Counted from the first letter of the stretch, positions 1 through 9,647 are shown. The stretch: DNA of 64,000 bases from Streptomonospora sp. PA3 (GCF_009728995.1 NZ_VTZW01000009.1:801644-865643), one strand, 5' to 3'. Numbers and translations: made by a program. Notes: a model not told the origin generated them from the sequence alone.

Positions 1-48
1 CCTGAGCCGCCTGCACGGCCCGCATGGCCCGTGCGCGGGGCGCGTCTA

Positions 49-325
49 CGTCCTGTTTAAGAGATCGGCCACCACAGGAGGTTGCGGCAATGGGTGCGTC
101 TCGCGAAGCGCGGACGCAGCTTGCCGCCGAGCGCACGCAGTTCTCCCCAGGTGGAACCGCACCACCGGTGGCGGGCCTCCGGCACAAACGTGCACCGTGC
201 GCTCGGCGGCAAGCCGGCGCACAGCGCTTCGCGCATCACAGCCCCATTGCCGCAACCTCCTGTGGTGGCGGGTTCCCTGCGGTTCCCGGTGGGTTCCTGG
301 CAAGCGGTGTCCCCGCCGTTCTTGA
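49..325. repeat. Palindromic intergenic repeat, copy A
   Basis: This is one of four related non-coding elements in the window. Positions 68-94 are a perfect 27-bp inverted repeat of 243-269, and a second perfect arm pair lies inside it (119-137 with 196-214, GCTTGCCGCCGAGCGCACG). A third pair is CGCGAAGCG at 102-110 with 225-233. All pairs centre near 167, so the element can fold as one ~200-nt hairpin capped by CCACCGGTGG. The ends carry TTTAAG on the left and CTTGA on the right, in roughly inverted orientation. No reading frame looks protein-coding. Positions 1-48 show nothing I recognise. Confidence 0.8.
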
Positions 326-433
326 ACGTGCCTAGGCGCCGCGCACACCCGCGGGGAAACCGGCGCGACCGAGCGACGAGGGAAGGCGGCGCCTCAAAGC
401 ACCCTGGAGGCCCGCGGAAAGTAGGCACAGAAC

Positions 434-480
434 GCACAGAGCGTGCGGCGCGCCCGGTCGGGGCGCCGCACGCTCTGTGC
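434..480 (-). terminator. Strong hairpin downstream of the PLDc_N protein gene
   Basis: A perfect 18-bp inverted repeat (434-451 with 463-480) has an 11-nt loop. It lies 11 bp past the stop codon of the minus-strand gene. There is no clear T-run, as is common in high-GC actinobacteria, so termination is inferred from position and stem strength. Confidence 0.65.
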
Positions 481-491
481 GGGTGTGCGCG

Positions 492-842
492 CTAGTCCTC
501 GGGGTTGATGCGCCGGTTCAGCTTGCGCAGGAACTCCGGGTCGTCGTCGGGACCGAGCGGCGTGTCGCGGTCGGACTCCTGCTGGAAATCCGCGGGATCG
601 AGGCGGTCCAGCGACGAGGTCTGGGCGGTCGGCGCCTCGGGTTCGGGGACGGCCGTCTCCCGAGGGCGGCCGAGGAAGAGCCAGAGCAGTGGGCCGACCG
701 GCGTGAACAGCACGATGACGGCCAGCCAGAGGATCTTGGGCAGATTGCGTACTTCAGCGGCGGGGCAGGTGAGCGCGTCGAAGAACGCGTACACCCACAG
801 CACGATCGTGAGTAGCGTGATAAGGCCAGCGAGCCACACCAT
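492..842 (-). CDS. Small membrane protein with phospholipase D nuclease N-terminal (PLDc_N) domain
   Basis: A 116-residue protein. Residues ~3-25 and ~37-57 form two hydrophobic helices (VWLAGLITLLTIVLWVYAFF; LPKILWLAVIVLFTPVGPLL) joined by a short loop containing the family's A-x-E-V-R-x-L-P-K segment. This is the PLDc_N pattern found in many actinobacterial membrane proteins and in cardiolipin synthases. The catalytic HKD domain is absent. The C-terminal half is acidic and polar and ends in DDPEFLRKLNRRINPED. The function of stand-alone PLDc_N proteins is not established. A TAGGCT -10-like element lies a few bases upstream of the ATG, so the mRNA may be nearly leaderless. The gene is monocistronic and followed by a strong hairpin. 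Confidence 0.8.
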   Translation of the reverse strand: MVWLAGLITLLTIVLWVYAFFDALTCPAAEVRNLPKILWLAVIVLFTPVGPLLWLFLGRPRETAVPEPEAPTAQTSSLDRLDPADFQQESDRDTPLGPDDDPEFLRKLNRRINPED

Positions 843-956
843 GGTTTCAGCCTATCCGGGATCGTCCGCGCACGCGCAGTCGACGAGGGAGCCCGGCCAC
901 GGGGGGAGCGGGCCACCGAGACGGCTCCGACGCGATAGGCGGTGGGTGGGCGGCGT

Positions 957-1157
957 TCAGTGTGTGGACTCGGTCGGCTCTCCGTGCAGGAGTGCGCGTA
1001 CCTCGGACTCTCGGAACCGGCGGTGGCCGCCGGGGGTGCGGATGCTGCTGATCCGCCCCGACGCCGCCCACCGCGTCACGGTCTTCGGGTCGACTCGGAA
1101 GAGGGAGGCAACCTCTCCAGGGGTCAGCAAGCGTTCGCTTCCTCTTTCCACCTTCAC
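957..1157 (-). CDS. bldC: BldC-family MerR-like DNA-binding developmental regulator
   Basis: A 66-residue protein, close to the 68 residues of Streptomyces BldC. It consists almost entirely of one winged helix-turn-helix: LLTPGEVASLFRVDPKTVTR, then WAASGRISSIRTPGGHRRFR, then ESEVRALL. The GTG start at 1157 is chosen because GAAGGGGG precedes it at good spacing. Upstream in-frame codons would add ~64 residues that do not resemble the family. In Streptomyces, BldC is a single-domain regulator that binds direct repeats and delays sporulation (known for the family). Here it suggests a sporulating or mycelial actinomycete. A near-duplicate 15-bp motif lies 44-89 bp upstream and may be a binding site. 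It is transcribed away from menG. Confidence 0.88.
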   Translation of the reverse strand: MKVERGSERLLTPGEVASLFRVDPKTVTRWAASGRISSIRTPGGHRRFRESEVRALLHGEPTESTH

Positions 1158-1200
1158 AATCCCCCTTCGGGCCCGCCAGTCGACTTGGGGGGAGGCGGGC

Positions 1201-1246
1201 GTTTGATCCCCTAGTGTGCATGAGTTAGCCAGTTTCATCCCTAGTT
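1201..1246. promoter_or_regulatory. Direct repeat upstream of bldC
   Basis: GTTTGATCCCCTAGT at 1201-1215 recurs as GTTTCATCCCTAGTT at 1232-1246, 31 bp apart (about three helical turns on one face). BldC-like proteins bind direct repeats, so autoregulation is possible. The function is inferred from position only. Confidence 0.4.
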
Positions 1247-1536
1247 TTCGTAAAAACAGGGAGGAACTGGGGGTGAGCACGCGATATGTGACCGGAACGT
1301 AACCTCCAATTCGGAAGGCCGGATCACATCGATCCCATGACCGGTGCAATCCGGCGATCCGCGGCTGCGACGCCTGCCGCCCCGGGGGTGCGGCAGGACA
1401 CCGGCGAACGGCCCGTACCCTGGCATTGAGCCGGGCCGCAGGGTCTGCGGCGCCCCTGTCGCGGGTGCGCCGCGCTCCGGCCGCCCTCGCCCAGACCTCA
1501 ATCTATTGCCGAATCATCCGTTGTGAGGCGGTTTTC
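1247..1536. other. Gene-free spacer between bldC and the DUF4229 gene
   Basis: No coding region is seen. An 8-bp hairpin (CCTGCCGC 1373-1380, GCGGCAGG 1390-1397) and a TACCCT hexamer at 1416-1421 that could be a -10 element for the downstream gene are the only marks. No -35 is clear. Confidence 0.4.
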
Positions 1537-1944
1537 ATGCGTAGCGTCCTCGCTTATACCGCGGCACGCCTGCTGCTGTTCGCGGTGACCTTCGCTCTCC
1601 TCTACCTGCTGGGCGCCCGCGGGCTCCTCGCCGCCGCCATGGCGGTGCTGATCAGCGGCCTGGTGAGCTACGTGCTGCTCGCCCGCCAGCGCGACATGAT
1701 GTCCCGCTCCATCGCCCACGGGATCGACCGGCTCCGCGGAATCGGTACCCGCCTGGAGGCCGGGGCGGCCAAGGAGGACGACGTGCAGGACGCCGAGGCC
1801 GCCGGTGCGGAGGCTCCGGCCGGGCCCGGCGCCGAGCGGCACGAGGCCGCATCGCCCGCGGACGCCGAGCGGCCCGCGCAGGACACCGAGGACGATGCCG
1901 GGCAGGACGCCCGGCCCGGCGGCACCCCGCAGCAGGCCCGCTGA
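1537..1944 (+). CDS. DUF4229 family membrane protein
   Basis: A 135-residue protein. Two hydrophobic helices cover residues ~4-47 (RLLLFAVTFALLYLLGARG and LLAAAMAVLISGLVSYVLLA), followed by the RQRD turn typical of DUF4229 and then a long Ala/Glu/Pro-rich, low-complexity acidic tail. The ATG at 1537 is preferred over upstream in-frame codons because GTGAGGCG precedes it and the membrane domain starts at once. DUF4229 proteins are commonly found next to menaquinone genes in actinobacteria, and here the gene lies 63 bp before menG in the same orientation. The molecular function is unknown. Confidence 0.8.
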   Translation: MRSVLAYTAARLLLFAVTFALLYLLGARGLLAAAMAVLISGLVSYVLLARQRDMMSRSIAHGIDRLRGIGTRLEAGAAKEDDVQDAEAAGAEAPAGPGAERHEAASPADAERPAQDTEDDAGQDARPGGTPQQAR

Positions 1945-2007
1945 GCCCTGGAGGCGGCGCGCGTGCGCGCGTGCCCGCGCGCTCCGCGCTAGCCCTAAGG
2001 TGGAGGC

Positions 2008-2718
2008 ATGACCCGCGCTGAGCTCGACAAGCGGCCCGCCGACGTCGCGAGCATGTTCGACGGCATCGCCGACCGCTACGACCTCGTCAACGACGTCATC
2101 TCCCTGGGACAGGACCGGGCCTGGCGGCGCGCCACCGTGCAGGCCGTCGACGCCTACAGCGGCGAACTGGTGCTCGACCTGGCCGCGGGGACCGGCACGT
2201 CCTCGGAGTCCTTCACCACGAAGGGCGCGCGGGTCATCGCCTGCGACTTCTCCCAGGGAATGCTGCGGGTCGGCGCCCGCCGCCGCGGCGGAGCCTCGCG
2301 GCGCGGGGTCACCTTCGTGGCCGGCGACGCGCTCGCCCTGCCGTTCGCCGACCAGACCTTCGACGCGGTGACCGTGTCCTTCGGGCTGCGCAACACCAAC
2401 GACTGCGACCAGGCGCTGCGCGAGCTCCACCGCGTGACCAAGGTCGGCGGCCGCCTGGTGGTGTGCGAGTTCAGCCACATCCCCGTCGGCGCCGTGGACC
2501 GCCTGTACGGCACCTATCTGATGGGCGCCCTGCCCCGGATCGCGCGGCTGGTGACCGACAACACCGCCCCCTACGAGTACCTCTCGGAGTCCATCATGGA
2601 CTGGCCCGACCAGCGCGCCCTGGCCGGGCGGCTGCGCGCGGCCGGCTGGGAGTCGGTGGCCTGGCGCAACCTCAGCTTCGGTGTGGTGGCCCTGCACCGC
2701 GGGTACCGCCGCAGCTGA
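2008..2718 (+). CDS. menG: Demethylmenaquinone methyltransferase (MenG/UbiE)
   Basis: A 236-residue SAM-dependent methyltransferase. It C-methylates demethylmenaquinone in the last step of menaquinone synthesis. Visible family marks are [20 protein letters not shown] near the N-terminus, the SAM motif [13 protein letters not shown] (~54-66), ACDFSQGML, and the UbiE signature [20 protein letters not shown], followed by [11 protein letters not shown]. Length matches the family. GGTGGAGG precedes the ATG. It follows the DUF4229 gene and ends in a clear terminator. With the MenJ-like reductase, the polyprenyl synthase and complex I nearby, it belongs to the menaquinone/respiration block. Confidence 0.93.
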   Translation: MTRAELDKRPADVASMFDGIADRYDLVNDVISLGQDRAWRRATVQAVDAYSGELVLDLAAGTGTSSESFTTKGARVIACDFSQGMLRVGARRRGGASRRGVTFVAGDALALPFADQTFDAVTVSFGLRNTNDCDQALRELHRVTKVGGRLVVCEFSHIPVGAVDRLYGTYLMGALPRIARLVTDNTAPYEYLSESIMDWPDQRALAGRLRAAGWESVAWRNLSFGVVALHRGYRRS

Positions 2719-2739
2719 CCCTCCCGCCCCACACGCATC

Positions 2740-2774
2740 AAGCGCCGCGAATGCTCCATTCGCGGCGCTTTTTC
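2740..2774 (+). terminator. Rho-independent terminator after menG
   Basis: A perfect 14-bp stem (2740-2753 with 2757-2770) has a CTC triloop, followed by a T-run. It lies 22 bp past the menG stop. Confidence 0.9.
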
Positions 2775-2923
2775 GCGTTTCGGAGAACCGGGACGAATGG
2801 CTACAAAGCGGACGAAGGTATGCCTTACTTCTCCTGGTAACAGGCTGAACGCCGCTTTTGTCGGCGAAAGCGGCGAAACAAGATGAATGCACCCTGGGGG
2901 TCGCCCCAGCAGCACGAAAGGTC

Positions 2924-2963
2924 TAGACTCTGGATCGCACGGGGTTTGTGAAGCCCTTCACAA
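2924..2963 (+). promoter_or_regulatory. Promoter with Rex-type operator upstream of the MenJ-like reductase
   Basis: TTGTGAA at 2946-2952 and TTCACAA at 2957-2963 are separated by 4 bp. This is exactly the form TTGTGAA-N4-TTCACAA known for the Rex operator (ROP) of Streptomyces. A TAGACT -10-like hexamer at 2924-2929 places the palindrome just downstream of the transcription start, where a bound repressor would block initiation. Rex releases DNA when NADH/NAD+ rises. The -35 is not obvious. Confidence 0.8.
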
Positions 2964-3073
2964 GCCTACGAGTCGTACATAACACCCCTGACCAGCCACA
3001 AGTCAGCCGCACAAGCGCCAACGGCGCACCCCCGAGGCGCACACACCCGCGCCATGCAAGCCAAGGACCACTC

Positions 3074-4378
3074 GTGAGCGAGACAGCACCCGCCCTCCTG
3101 TCCGTCCGGGACCGGCCTGAGGAGGAAGCCGACGTCATCATCGTCGGAGCCGGGCCGGCCGGATCCACGGCCGCCTATTACCTCGCGCAGGCCGGGGTCG
3201 ACGTCCTCCTGCTGGAGAAGACGGCGTTCCCGCGCGAGAAGGTGTGCGGCGACGGCCTGACCCCCCGCGCGGTCAAGCAGCTCGCCGCGATGGGCGTCTC
3301 GCTGGAGGACAAGGGCTGGATCCGCAACCACGGGCTGCGGATCATCGGCGGCGGGGTGCGCATCGAGCTGCCCTGGCCCGAGCTGGCGGAGTACCCCGGA
3401 TTCGGCCTCGTGCGCACCCGCGAGGACTTCGACCAGATCCTGGCCGACCGCGCGGTCGCGGCGGGCGCCCGGCTGCTGCAGCGCACCAACGTCACCGGCC
3501 CGGTCGTCGACCCCCGCAGCAACCGCATCGTCGGCGTCACCGCCAAGAACCCCGACCGCGAGCCCGTCACCTACCGCGCGCCCCTGGTGGTCGCCGCCGA
3601 CGGCAACTCCTCGCGGCTGTCGGTGGCCATGGGCATCCGCAAGCGCGACGACCGGCCCATGGGCGTGGCCGTGCGCACCTACTTCACCAGCCCGCGCCAC
3701 GACGACGACTACCTGGAGTCCTGGCTGGAGCTGTGGGACAGCAGCGAGGGACGGGACATCCTGCTGCCCGGCTACGGCTGGGTCTTCGGCGTCGGCGACG
3801 GCACCAGCAACGTGGGCCTGGGCATCCTCAACTCCACCTCCTCCTTCCAGGACGTGGACTACCGCTCGCTGCTGCGGCGCTGGACCTCCAGCATGCCCGC
3901 CGAGTGGGGGTTCACCGAGGACAACCAGCAGGGCAAGATCCGCGGCGCCGCGCTGCCCATGGGGTTCAACCGCGTGCCCCACTACTCCCGCGGCCTGATG
4001 CTGGTGGGCGACGCCGGCGGCATGATCAACCCGTTCAACGGCGAGGGCATCGCCTATGCGATGGAAGCCGGCCGCATCGCCGCCGACGTGATCGCCCAGG
4101 CGCACTCCCGCCCCACCCAGCAGACCCGCGAGCGCACGCTGCTGCGCTACCCGCAGATCCTGCGCGAAACCTACGGCGGCTACTACACGCTGGGCCGCTA
4201 CTTCGTGAAGATGATCGGCAATCCGGAGCTGATGAAGTACGCGACCAAGTACGGACTGCCGCAGCGCACCCTCATGCAGTTCGCGCTGAAGATGCTCGCG
4301 AACCTGACCGAGCCCAGCCGCGGCGACGCGATGGACCGTGTGATCAACGGCCTGTCCAAGATGGCGCCGGCGGCCTGA
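3074..4378 (+). CDS. Geranylgeranyl-reductase-family FAD oxidoreductase (probable menaquinone reductase, MenJ-like)
   Basis: A 434-residue flavoprotein. The N-terminal FAD-binding motif is DVIIVGAGPAGSTAAYYLAQ. The family signature FPREKVCGDGLTPRAV follows, then a second FAD site GLMLVGDAGGMINPFNGEGI around residue ~310. Proteins of this family reduce isoprenoid double bonds. In mycobacteria MenJ reduces the beta-isoprene of menaquinone. The GTG at 3074 is chosen because AAGGA lies 6 bp upstream and the FAD domain starts ~20 residues in; an open frame continues upstream through the Rex operator and is not coding. The placement between menG and nuo, and the polyprenyl synthase after nuoN, support a menaquinone substrate, but archaeal-lipid or chlorophyll-type substrates cannot be excluded from sequence alone. 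Confidence 0.85.
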   Translation: MSETAPALLSVRDRPEEEADVIIVGAGPAGSTAAYYLAQAGVDVLLLEKTAFPREKVCGDGLTPRAVKQLAAMGVSLEDKGWIRNHGLRIIGGGVRIELPWPELAEYPGFGLVRTREDFDQILADRAVAAGARLLQRTNVTGPVVDPRSNRIVGVTAKNPDREPVTYRAPLVVAADGNSSRLSVAMGIRKRDDRPMGVAVRTYFTSPRHDDDYLESWLELWDSSEGRDILLPGYGWVFGVGDGTSNVGLGILNSTSSFQDVDYRSLLRRWTSSMPAEWGFTEDNQQGKIRGAALPMGFNRVPHYSRGLMLVGDAGGMINPFNGEGIAYAMEAGRIAADVIAQAHSRPTQQTRERTLLRYPQILRETYGGYYTLGRYFVKMIGNPELMKYATKYGLPQRTLMQFALKMLANLTEPSRGDAMDRVINGLSKMAPAA

Positions 4379-4434
4379 GGCGAAAGGCAGACACATGCAC
4401 ACCGTTCAGCCACCGCACGATCGCTCGCGCTCGT

Positions 4435-4452
4435 ACGTGAACGCATTCACAA
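4435..4452 (+). promoter_or_regulatory. Rex-type operator upstream of nuoA
   Basis: ACGTGAA-N4-TTCACAA differs from the Streptomyces Rex operator TTGTGAA-N4-TTCACAA only in the first two bases of the left arm. It lies 70 bp upstream of the nuoA start, in the 144-bp gap after the flavoprotein gene. The nuo operon of S. coelicolor is a known Rex target. The core promoter is not clear by eye. Confidence 0.72.
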
Positions 4453-4522
4453 GCGTGCCCGCCGCGCCCCGGCAGGGGGCGCGGGCGCAGGCGCGCGCCG
4501 GCCACGAGGGGAACGCCTAGCA

Positions 4523-4882
4523 ATGGAGCTCTACGCACCCGTCTTCGTCCTCGCAGCCATCGGCGCCGCGTTCGTCGGGGTTTCGATGGTCGTCGGCTCC
4601 ATCGCCGGTCCCAAGCGCTACAACCGGGCCAAGCTGCAGTCCTACGAATGCGGCATCGAGCCCACGCCCCAGCCCGCCGGCGGCGGACGCTTCACGATCA
4701 AGTACTACCTGACCGCGATGCTGTTCATCGTCTTCGACATCGAGATCATCTTCCTCTACCCGTGGGCCGTCCACTTCGACGAACTCGGTGTCTTCGGCCT
4801 GATCGCGATGGTGCTGTTCCTGGTGAACGTGTCGATCGCCTACGCCTACGAATGGCGCCGCGGCGGACTGGAGTGGGAGTGA
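4523..4882 (+). CDS. nuoA: NADH-quinone oxidoreductase subunit A
   Basis: A 119-residue membrane subunit of complex I with three hydrophobic helices. The conserved loop YNRAKLQSYECGIEPTPQP lies between helices 1 and 2, followed by FTIKYYLTAMLFIVFDIEIIF in helix 2, which carries the conserved acidic residues. Length matches the family. It is the first gene of an uninterrupted 14-gene nuoA-N operon in standard actinobacterial order. The SD-like AGGGGAA is ~10 bp upstream. Regulation by Rex is suggested by the operator 70 bp upstream. Confidence 0.96.
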   Translation: MELYAPVFVLAAIGAAFVGVSMVVGSIAGPKRYNRAKLQSYECGIEPTPQPAGGGRFTIKYYLTAMLFIVFDIEIIFLYPWAVHFDELGVFGLIAMVLFLVNVSIAYAYEWRRGGLEWE

Positions 4883-4969
4883 CCGCCCCGGCGCGCCGGC
4901 CCGGCGCCCAGGCACCGACCAACCGCACAACCACGGACGGCACCACGGACCAGAAAGGGGGTTCGCCGG

Positions 4970-5526
<557 letters not shown>

Positions 5527-5530
<4 letters not shown>

Positions 5531-6297
5531 GTCTCAACGGCAACGGCGGCCAGGGCCACGACGTGGAGCGCCGCGAGGAGGAGGCCGACCTCCCGGCACG
5601 CGCCGGCGAGGAGCGGCTCAACGCGCCCGTCGCCCGCACCGGGATGTTCGGCGCCAAGACCACCGGCGACACCTCCGGCTACGGCCGGCTGCTGGTGCGC
5701 AAGACGCCGCGCGCGTCGTCCAAGCGGCCCTTCACCGACCCCGACGACCCCCGCACGGCGTCCTTCGACGGGGTCGCCGACGCACTGGAGCGCGCTCTGG
5801 GCCGCGACGGCGCGCCCGGAACCCGGGCGGTCGAGCGGGTCGTGGTCGACCGCGGCGAGATCACCTTCCACGTGCGCCGCGAGCACCTGCGCGAGGTGGC
5901 CCGGATGCTGCGCGACGACCCCGACCTGCGCTTCGAGCTGTGCACGGGCGTCAGCGGCGTGCACTACCCCGACGACACCGGGCGCGAGCTGCACGCCGTC
6001 TACCACCTGCGCTCGCTCACCCACAACAACGAGATCCGGGTCGAGACCGCCTGCCCCGACGCCGACCCCCACATCCCCTCGGTCGTCTCGGTCTATCCCG
6101 CCAACGACTGGCACGAGCGCGAGGCCTGGGACTTCTTCGGGATCGTGTTCGACGGGCACCCCTCGCTGACCCGCATCGAGATGCCCGACGACTGGCACGG
6201 GCACCCCCAGCGCAAGGACTACCCGCTCGGCGGGATCCCCGTCGAATACCGCGGTGCCACCATCCCGCCGCCGGACGAGCGGAGGTCATACCAATGA
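5527..6297 (+). CDS. nuoC: NADH-quinone oxidoreductase subunit C (30 kDa)
   Basis: A 256-residue peripheral-arm subunit. The 30-kDa signature is [18 protein letters not shown] followed by [20 protein letters not shown]. The first ~80 residues form a polar, low-conservation extension common in actinobacterial NuoC. The start is the GTG that overlaps the nuoB stop (GTGA), not the long open frame running back through nuoB. It overlaps nuoD by 4 bp (ATGA), indicating translational coupling. Confidence 0.95.
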
Positions 6298-7592
6298 CGA
6301 ACGTCACAGAGGACTACATCGACGCCTCGGGCGGCGACTGGGACGAGGTCATCGCCAAGGCGCAGAGCAGCGGCGCCGAGCGCCTCGTGGTCAACATGGG
6401 CCCGCAGCACCCCTCCACCCACGGCGTGCTCCGGCTCATCCTCACCCTCGACGGCGAGACCTGCACCGAGGCGCGGGTGGGCATCGGCTACCTGCACACC
6501 GGCATCGAGAAGAACATGGAGTTCCGGACGTGGACGCAGGGCACCACGTTCGTGACCCGCATGGACTACCTCACGCCGATCTTCAACGAGGTGGCCTACT
6601 GCCTGGCGGTGGAGCGGCTGCTGGACATCACCGACCGCATCCCCGAGCGGGCCAACGTCATCCGGGTGCTGATGATGGAGCTCAACCGGATGTCCTCGCA
6701 CTTCGTGGCGATGGCGACGTTCGGCATGGAGCTCGGCGCCACGACCGTCATGACCAGCGGGTTCCGCGAGCGGGAGATGGTGCTCGACATCTTCGAGCTG
6801 ATCACCGGCCTGCGGATGAACCACGCCTACATCCGCCCCGGCGGCGTGGCCCAGGACCTGCCCGACGGCGCGGTCGAGAAGATCCGCGAGCTGCTCAAGG
6901 AGATGCCCAAGCGCATCACCCAGATGCGCAAGCTGCTCGACGCCAGCCCGCTCTACCTGGCCCGCACCCGCGACGTGGCCCACCTGGACCTGGCCGGGTG
7001 CATGGCGCTGGGCGTCACCGGCCCCATGCTGCGCGCCTCGGGGCTGGCCTGGGACCTGCGCAAGGCCAAGCCCTACTGCGGCTATGAGAACTACGAGTTC
7101 GACATCCCCGTCTCCGACGGCGGCGACGTCTACGCCCGCTACCGGGTGCGCATGGCCGAACTGGAGCAGAGCCTGCGCATCGTCGAGCAGTGCCTGGACC
7201 GGCTCCGCCCCGGCCCGATCATGGTCGACGACGCCAAGATCGGCTGGCCCGCCCGCCTGGAGCTGGGCGGCGACGGCCTGGGCAACTCGCCCGAGCACAT
7301 CGCCCACATCATGGGCGGCTCCATGGAAGCGCTGATCCACCACTTCAAGCTGGTCACCGAGGGGTTCCGGGTGCCGGCCGGGCAGGCCTACGCCGCGGTG
7401 GAGAGCGCCAAGGGAGAGCTCGGCTGCCACGCCGTCAGCGACGGCGGCACCCGCCCCTACCGCGTGCACTTCCGCGACCCCTCGTTCAACCACCTGCAGT
7501 CGGTCGCGGCCATGTGCGAAGGCGGCACCGTGGCCGACGTCATCGCCGCGGTGGCCAGTATCGACCCCGTGATGGGAGGGGTGGACAGGTGA
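6294..7592 (+). CDS. nuoD: NADH-quinone oxidoreductase subunit D (49 kDa)
   Basis: A 432-residue subunit forming the quinone pocket with NuoB. Visible marks are [49 protein letters not shown] and the C-terminal [20 protein letters not shown] and [16 protein letters not shown] is 8 bp before the ATG. It overlaps nuoC and nuoE by 4 bp each. Length is normal for the family. Confidence 0.96.
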   Translation: MTNVTEDYIDASGGDWDEVIAKAQSSGAERLVVNMGPQHPSTHGVLRLILTLDGETCTEARVGIGYLHTGIEKNMEFRTWTQGTTFVTRMDYLTPIFNEVAYCLAVERLLDITDRIPERANVIRVLMMELNRMSSHFVAMATFGMELGATTVMTSGFREREMVLDIFELITGLRMNHAYIRPGGVAQDLPDGAVEKIRELLKEMPKRITQMRKLLDASPLYLARTRDVAHLDLAGCMALGVTGPMLRASGLAWDLRKAKPYCGYENYEFDIPVSDGGDVYARYRVRMAELEQSLRIVEQCLDRLRPGPIMVDDAKIGWPARLELGGDGLGNSPEHIAHIMGGSMEALIHHFKLVTEGFRVPAGQAYAAVESAKGELGCHAVSDGGTRPYRVHFRDPSFNHLQSVAAMCEGGTVADVIAAVASIDPVMGGVDR

Positions 7593-8296
7593 GCAGCACC
7601 TTTACCGAAGAGGTCCGCGCGCGGCTGGAGGTCGACGCCAAGGACATCATCGCCCGCTACCCGCGCGAGCGCTCGGCCCTGCTGCCGCTGCTGCACCTGG
7701 TGCAGGCCGAGGAGGGCTACGTCTCCACGGCCGGCATCCGGTTCTGCGCCGAGCAGCTGGGCCTGACCACCGCCGAGGTCACCGCCGTGGCCACCTTCTA
7801 CACCATGTACAAGCGTCGGCCCACCGGCGAGTACCACGTCGGAGTCTGCACCAACACGCTGTGCGCGGTCATGGGCGGCGACGAGATCCTCAGTGCCCTC
7901 AAGGAGCACCTGGGCGTGGGCAACGACGAGGCCACCGAGGACGGCCGGGTCTCCGTCGAGCACGTCGAGTGCAACGCCGCCTGCGACTTCGCGCCGGTGG
8001 TGATGGTCAACTGGGAGTTCTTCGACAACCAGACCCCCGAGTCCGCCAAGCGGCTGGTCGACGACCTGCGCCTGGGCAACGACGTGCGCCCCACCCGCGG
8101 CCCCGAGCGGCTGTGCACCTGGAAGGAGGCCAGCCGCCTGCTCGCCGGGTTCTCCGACGGGCGCGCCGGCGAGGGCACCCAGGCCGGCGAGCCCTCCCTG
8201 CAGGGCCTGCGGCTCGCCCGCGAGCGAGGCTGGGTCGCGCCGCGACCCGGTGCCGCGGCGACCGAGGCCGCCGGCGACGAAGGGAGCGCGAAGTGA
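7589..8296 (+). CDS. nuoE: NADH-quinone oxidoreductase subunit E (24 kDa)
   Basis: A 235-residue thioredoxin-fold subunit holding the [2Fe-2S] cluster N1a. The ligands are in [13 protein letters not shown] and [16 protein letters not shown]. The N-terminal helical region contains [20 protein letters not shown]. The C-terminal ~60 residues are a polar tail. The GTG start overlaps the nuoD stop, and the end overlaps the nuoF start, by 4 bp each. Confidence 0.95.
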   Translation: MSSTFTEEVRARLEVDAKDIIARYPRERSALLPLLHLVQAEEGYVSTAGIRFCAEQLGLTTAEVTAVATFYTMYKRRPTGEYHVGVCTNTLCAVMGGDEILSALKEHLGVGNDEATEDGRVSVEHVECNAACDFAPVVMVNWEFFDNQTPESAKRLVDDLRLGNDVRPTRGPERLCTWKEASRLLAGFSDGRAGEGTQAGEPSLQGLRLARERGWVAPRPGAAATEAAGDEGSAK

Positions 8297-9591
8297 CCAC
8301 CCTGACCCCGGTCCTGTCGGACAACTGGGACCGCCCCGACTCCTTCACCCTCCAGGCCTACCGCGACGGCGGCGGCTACGAGGCGCTGCGCACCGCGCTG
8401 ACCATGGAGCCCGACACGATCGTGGACCTGGTCAAGGCCTCGGGCCTGCGCGGCCGCGGCGGCGCCGGGTTCCCCACCGGGATGAAGTGGGGCTTCCTGC
8501 CCAAGGACAACCCCAACCCGCGCTACCTCGTCGTCAACGCCGACGAGTCCGAGCCCGGCACGTGCAAGGACGTGCCGCTGATGCTGGCCAACCCGCACGT
8601 CCTCATCGAGGGCGTGGCCATCTCGGCCTACGCCATCCGCAGCTCCCAGGCGTTCATCTACGTCCGCGGCGAGGTGCTGCACGTCATCCGCCGCCTCAAG
8701 CAGGCCGTCGAGGAGGCCCGCGAGGCCAACCTGATCGGCCCCGACGTGCTGGGCAGCGGCTTCGACCTGGACGTGGTGGTCCACGCCGGCGCCGGCGCCT
8801 ACATCTGCGGCGAGGAGACCGCCCTGCTGGACTCCCTGGAGGGCTACCGCGGCCAGCCCCGGCTCAAGCCGCCGTTCCCGGCGGTGGCCGGGCTGTACGC
8901 CTCGCCCACCGTCGTCAACAACGTCGAGTCCATCGCCAGCGTCCCCAGCATCCTGCGCAACGGCGCCGAGTGGTTCACCTCCATGGGCACCGAGAAGTCC
9001 GCCGGGTTCGGCTTCTTCTCGCTGTCGGGCCACGTACGCCGGCCCGGCCAGTACGAGGCGCCGCTGGGCATCACGCTGCGCGAACTGCTGGACATGGCCG
9101 GCGGCATCCGCGAAGGCCACCGGCTGAAGTTCTGGACCCCCGGCGGCTCCTCCACCCCGATCTTCACCGACGAGCACCTGGACACCCCGCTGGACTTCGA
9201 GTCCGTCGGCGCCGCCGGGTCCATGCTGGGCACCCGCGCGCTGCAGATCTTCGACGAGACCACCTGCGTGGTCCGCGCCGTCGGCCGCTGGATCGAGTTC
9301 TACGCCCACGAGTCCTGCGGCAAGTGCACCCCCTGCCGCGAAGGCAACTACTGGATGGTGCAGGTGCTCGACCGCCTCGAACACGGCGAGGGCACCGAAG
9401 CCGACCTGGAGAAGCTGCTGGACATCTGCGACAACCTGCTGGGCCGCTCCTTCTGCGCGCTCGGCGACGGCGCGGCCAGCCCGGTGATGTCCTCCATCAA
9501 GTACTTCCGCCAGGAGTACATCGACCACGTGACCCAGGGCGGCTGCCCGTTCGACCACCGCAAGTCGACGGTGTGGGGAGGCACGGCATGA
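8293..9591 (+). CDS. nuoF: NADH-quinone oxidoreductase subunit F (51 kDa, NADH- and FMN-binding)
   Basis: A 432-residue entry subunit for electrons from NADH. The nucleotide/FMN region [16 protein letters not shown] is near residue 50. [19 protein letters not shown] follows, and the N3 [4Fe-4S] ligands lie in [12 protein letters not shown] plus a distal cysteine in [11 protein letters not shown]. The GTG at 8293 overlaps the nuoE stop. The end overlaps a tiny open frame (9588-9647) that bridges to nuoG. Confidence 0.96.
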   Translation: MTTLTPVLSDNWDRPDSFTLQAYRDGGGYEALRTALTMEPDTIVDLVKASGLRGRGGAGFPTGMKWGFLPKDNPNPRYLVVNADESEPGTCKDVPLMLANPHVLIEGVAISAYAIRSSQAFIYVRGEVLHVIRRLKQAVEEAREANLIGPDVLGSGFDLDVVVHAGAGAYICGEETALLDSLEGYRGQPRLKPPFPAVAGLYASPTVVNNVESIASVPSILRNGAEWFTSMGTEKSAGFGFFSLSGHVRRPGQYEAPLGITLRELLDMAGGIREGHRLKFWTPGGSSTPIFTDEHLDTPLDFESVGAAGSMLGTRALQIFDETTCVVRAVGRWIEFYAHESCGKCTPCREGNYWMVQVLDRLEHGEGTEADLEKLLDICDNLLGRSFCALGDGAASPVMSSIKYFRQEYIDHVTQGGCPFDHRKSTVWGGTA

Positions 9592-9647
9592 CCACGGCGT
9601 CCGCGCCGGCAGCGCCGGCGGTACCGGCAGGAGAGGAGGAGCAGTGA
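9588..9647 (+). CDS. Possible 19-residue coupling peptide between nuoF and nuoG
   Basis: ATG at 9588 overlaps the nuoF stop by ATGA. The frame encodes [19 protein letters not shown] and its TGA overlaps the GTG of nuoG. It therefore fills the only gap in an otherwise fully overlapping stretch and would carry ribosomes from nuoF to nuoG. GAGAGGAGGAG inside it supplies the nuoG SD. The composition (Ala/Pro/Glu) suggests no folded product. It may be a chance frame or a relic of an earlier nuoG N-terminus. Confidence 0.4.
   Translation: MTTASAPAAPAVPAGEEEQ

Noticed and set aside
68-269. Protein-coding gene in one of the overlapping frames across palindrome copy A
   Set aside because: Frames on both strands are palindromic translations rich in Arg/Ala/Pro, have no start context, and are not conserved between the four copies.
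2946-4378. Carotenoid or terpenoid biosynthetic cluster (reductase plus polyprenyl synthase)
   Set aside because: The two genes flank the nuo operon and menG. No phytoene synthase, desaturase or cyclase is present, so menaquinone is the better explanation.
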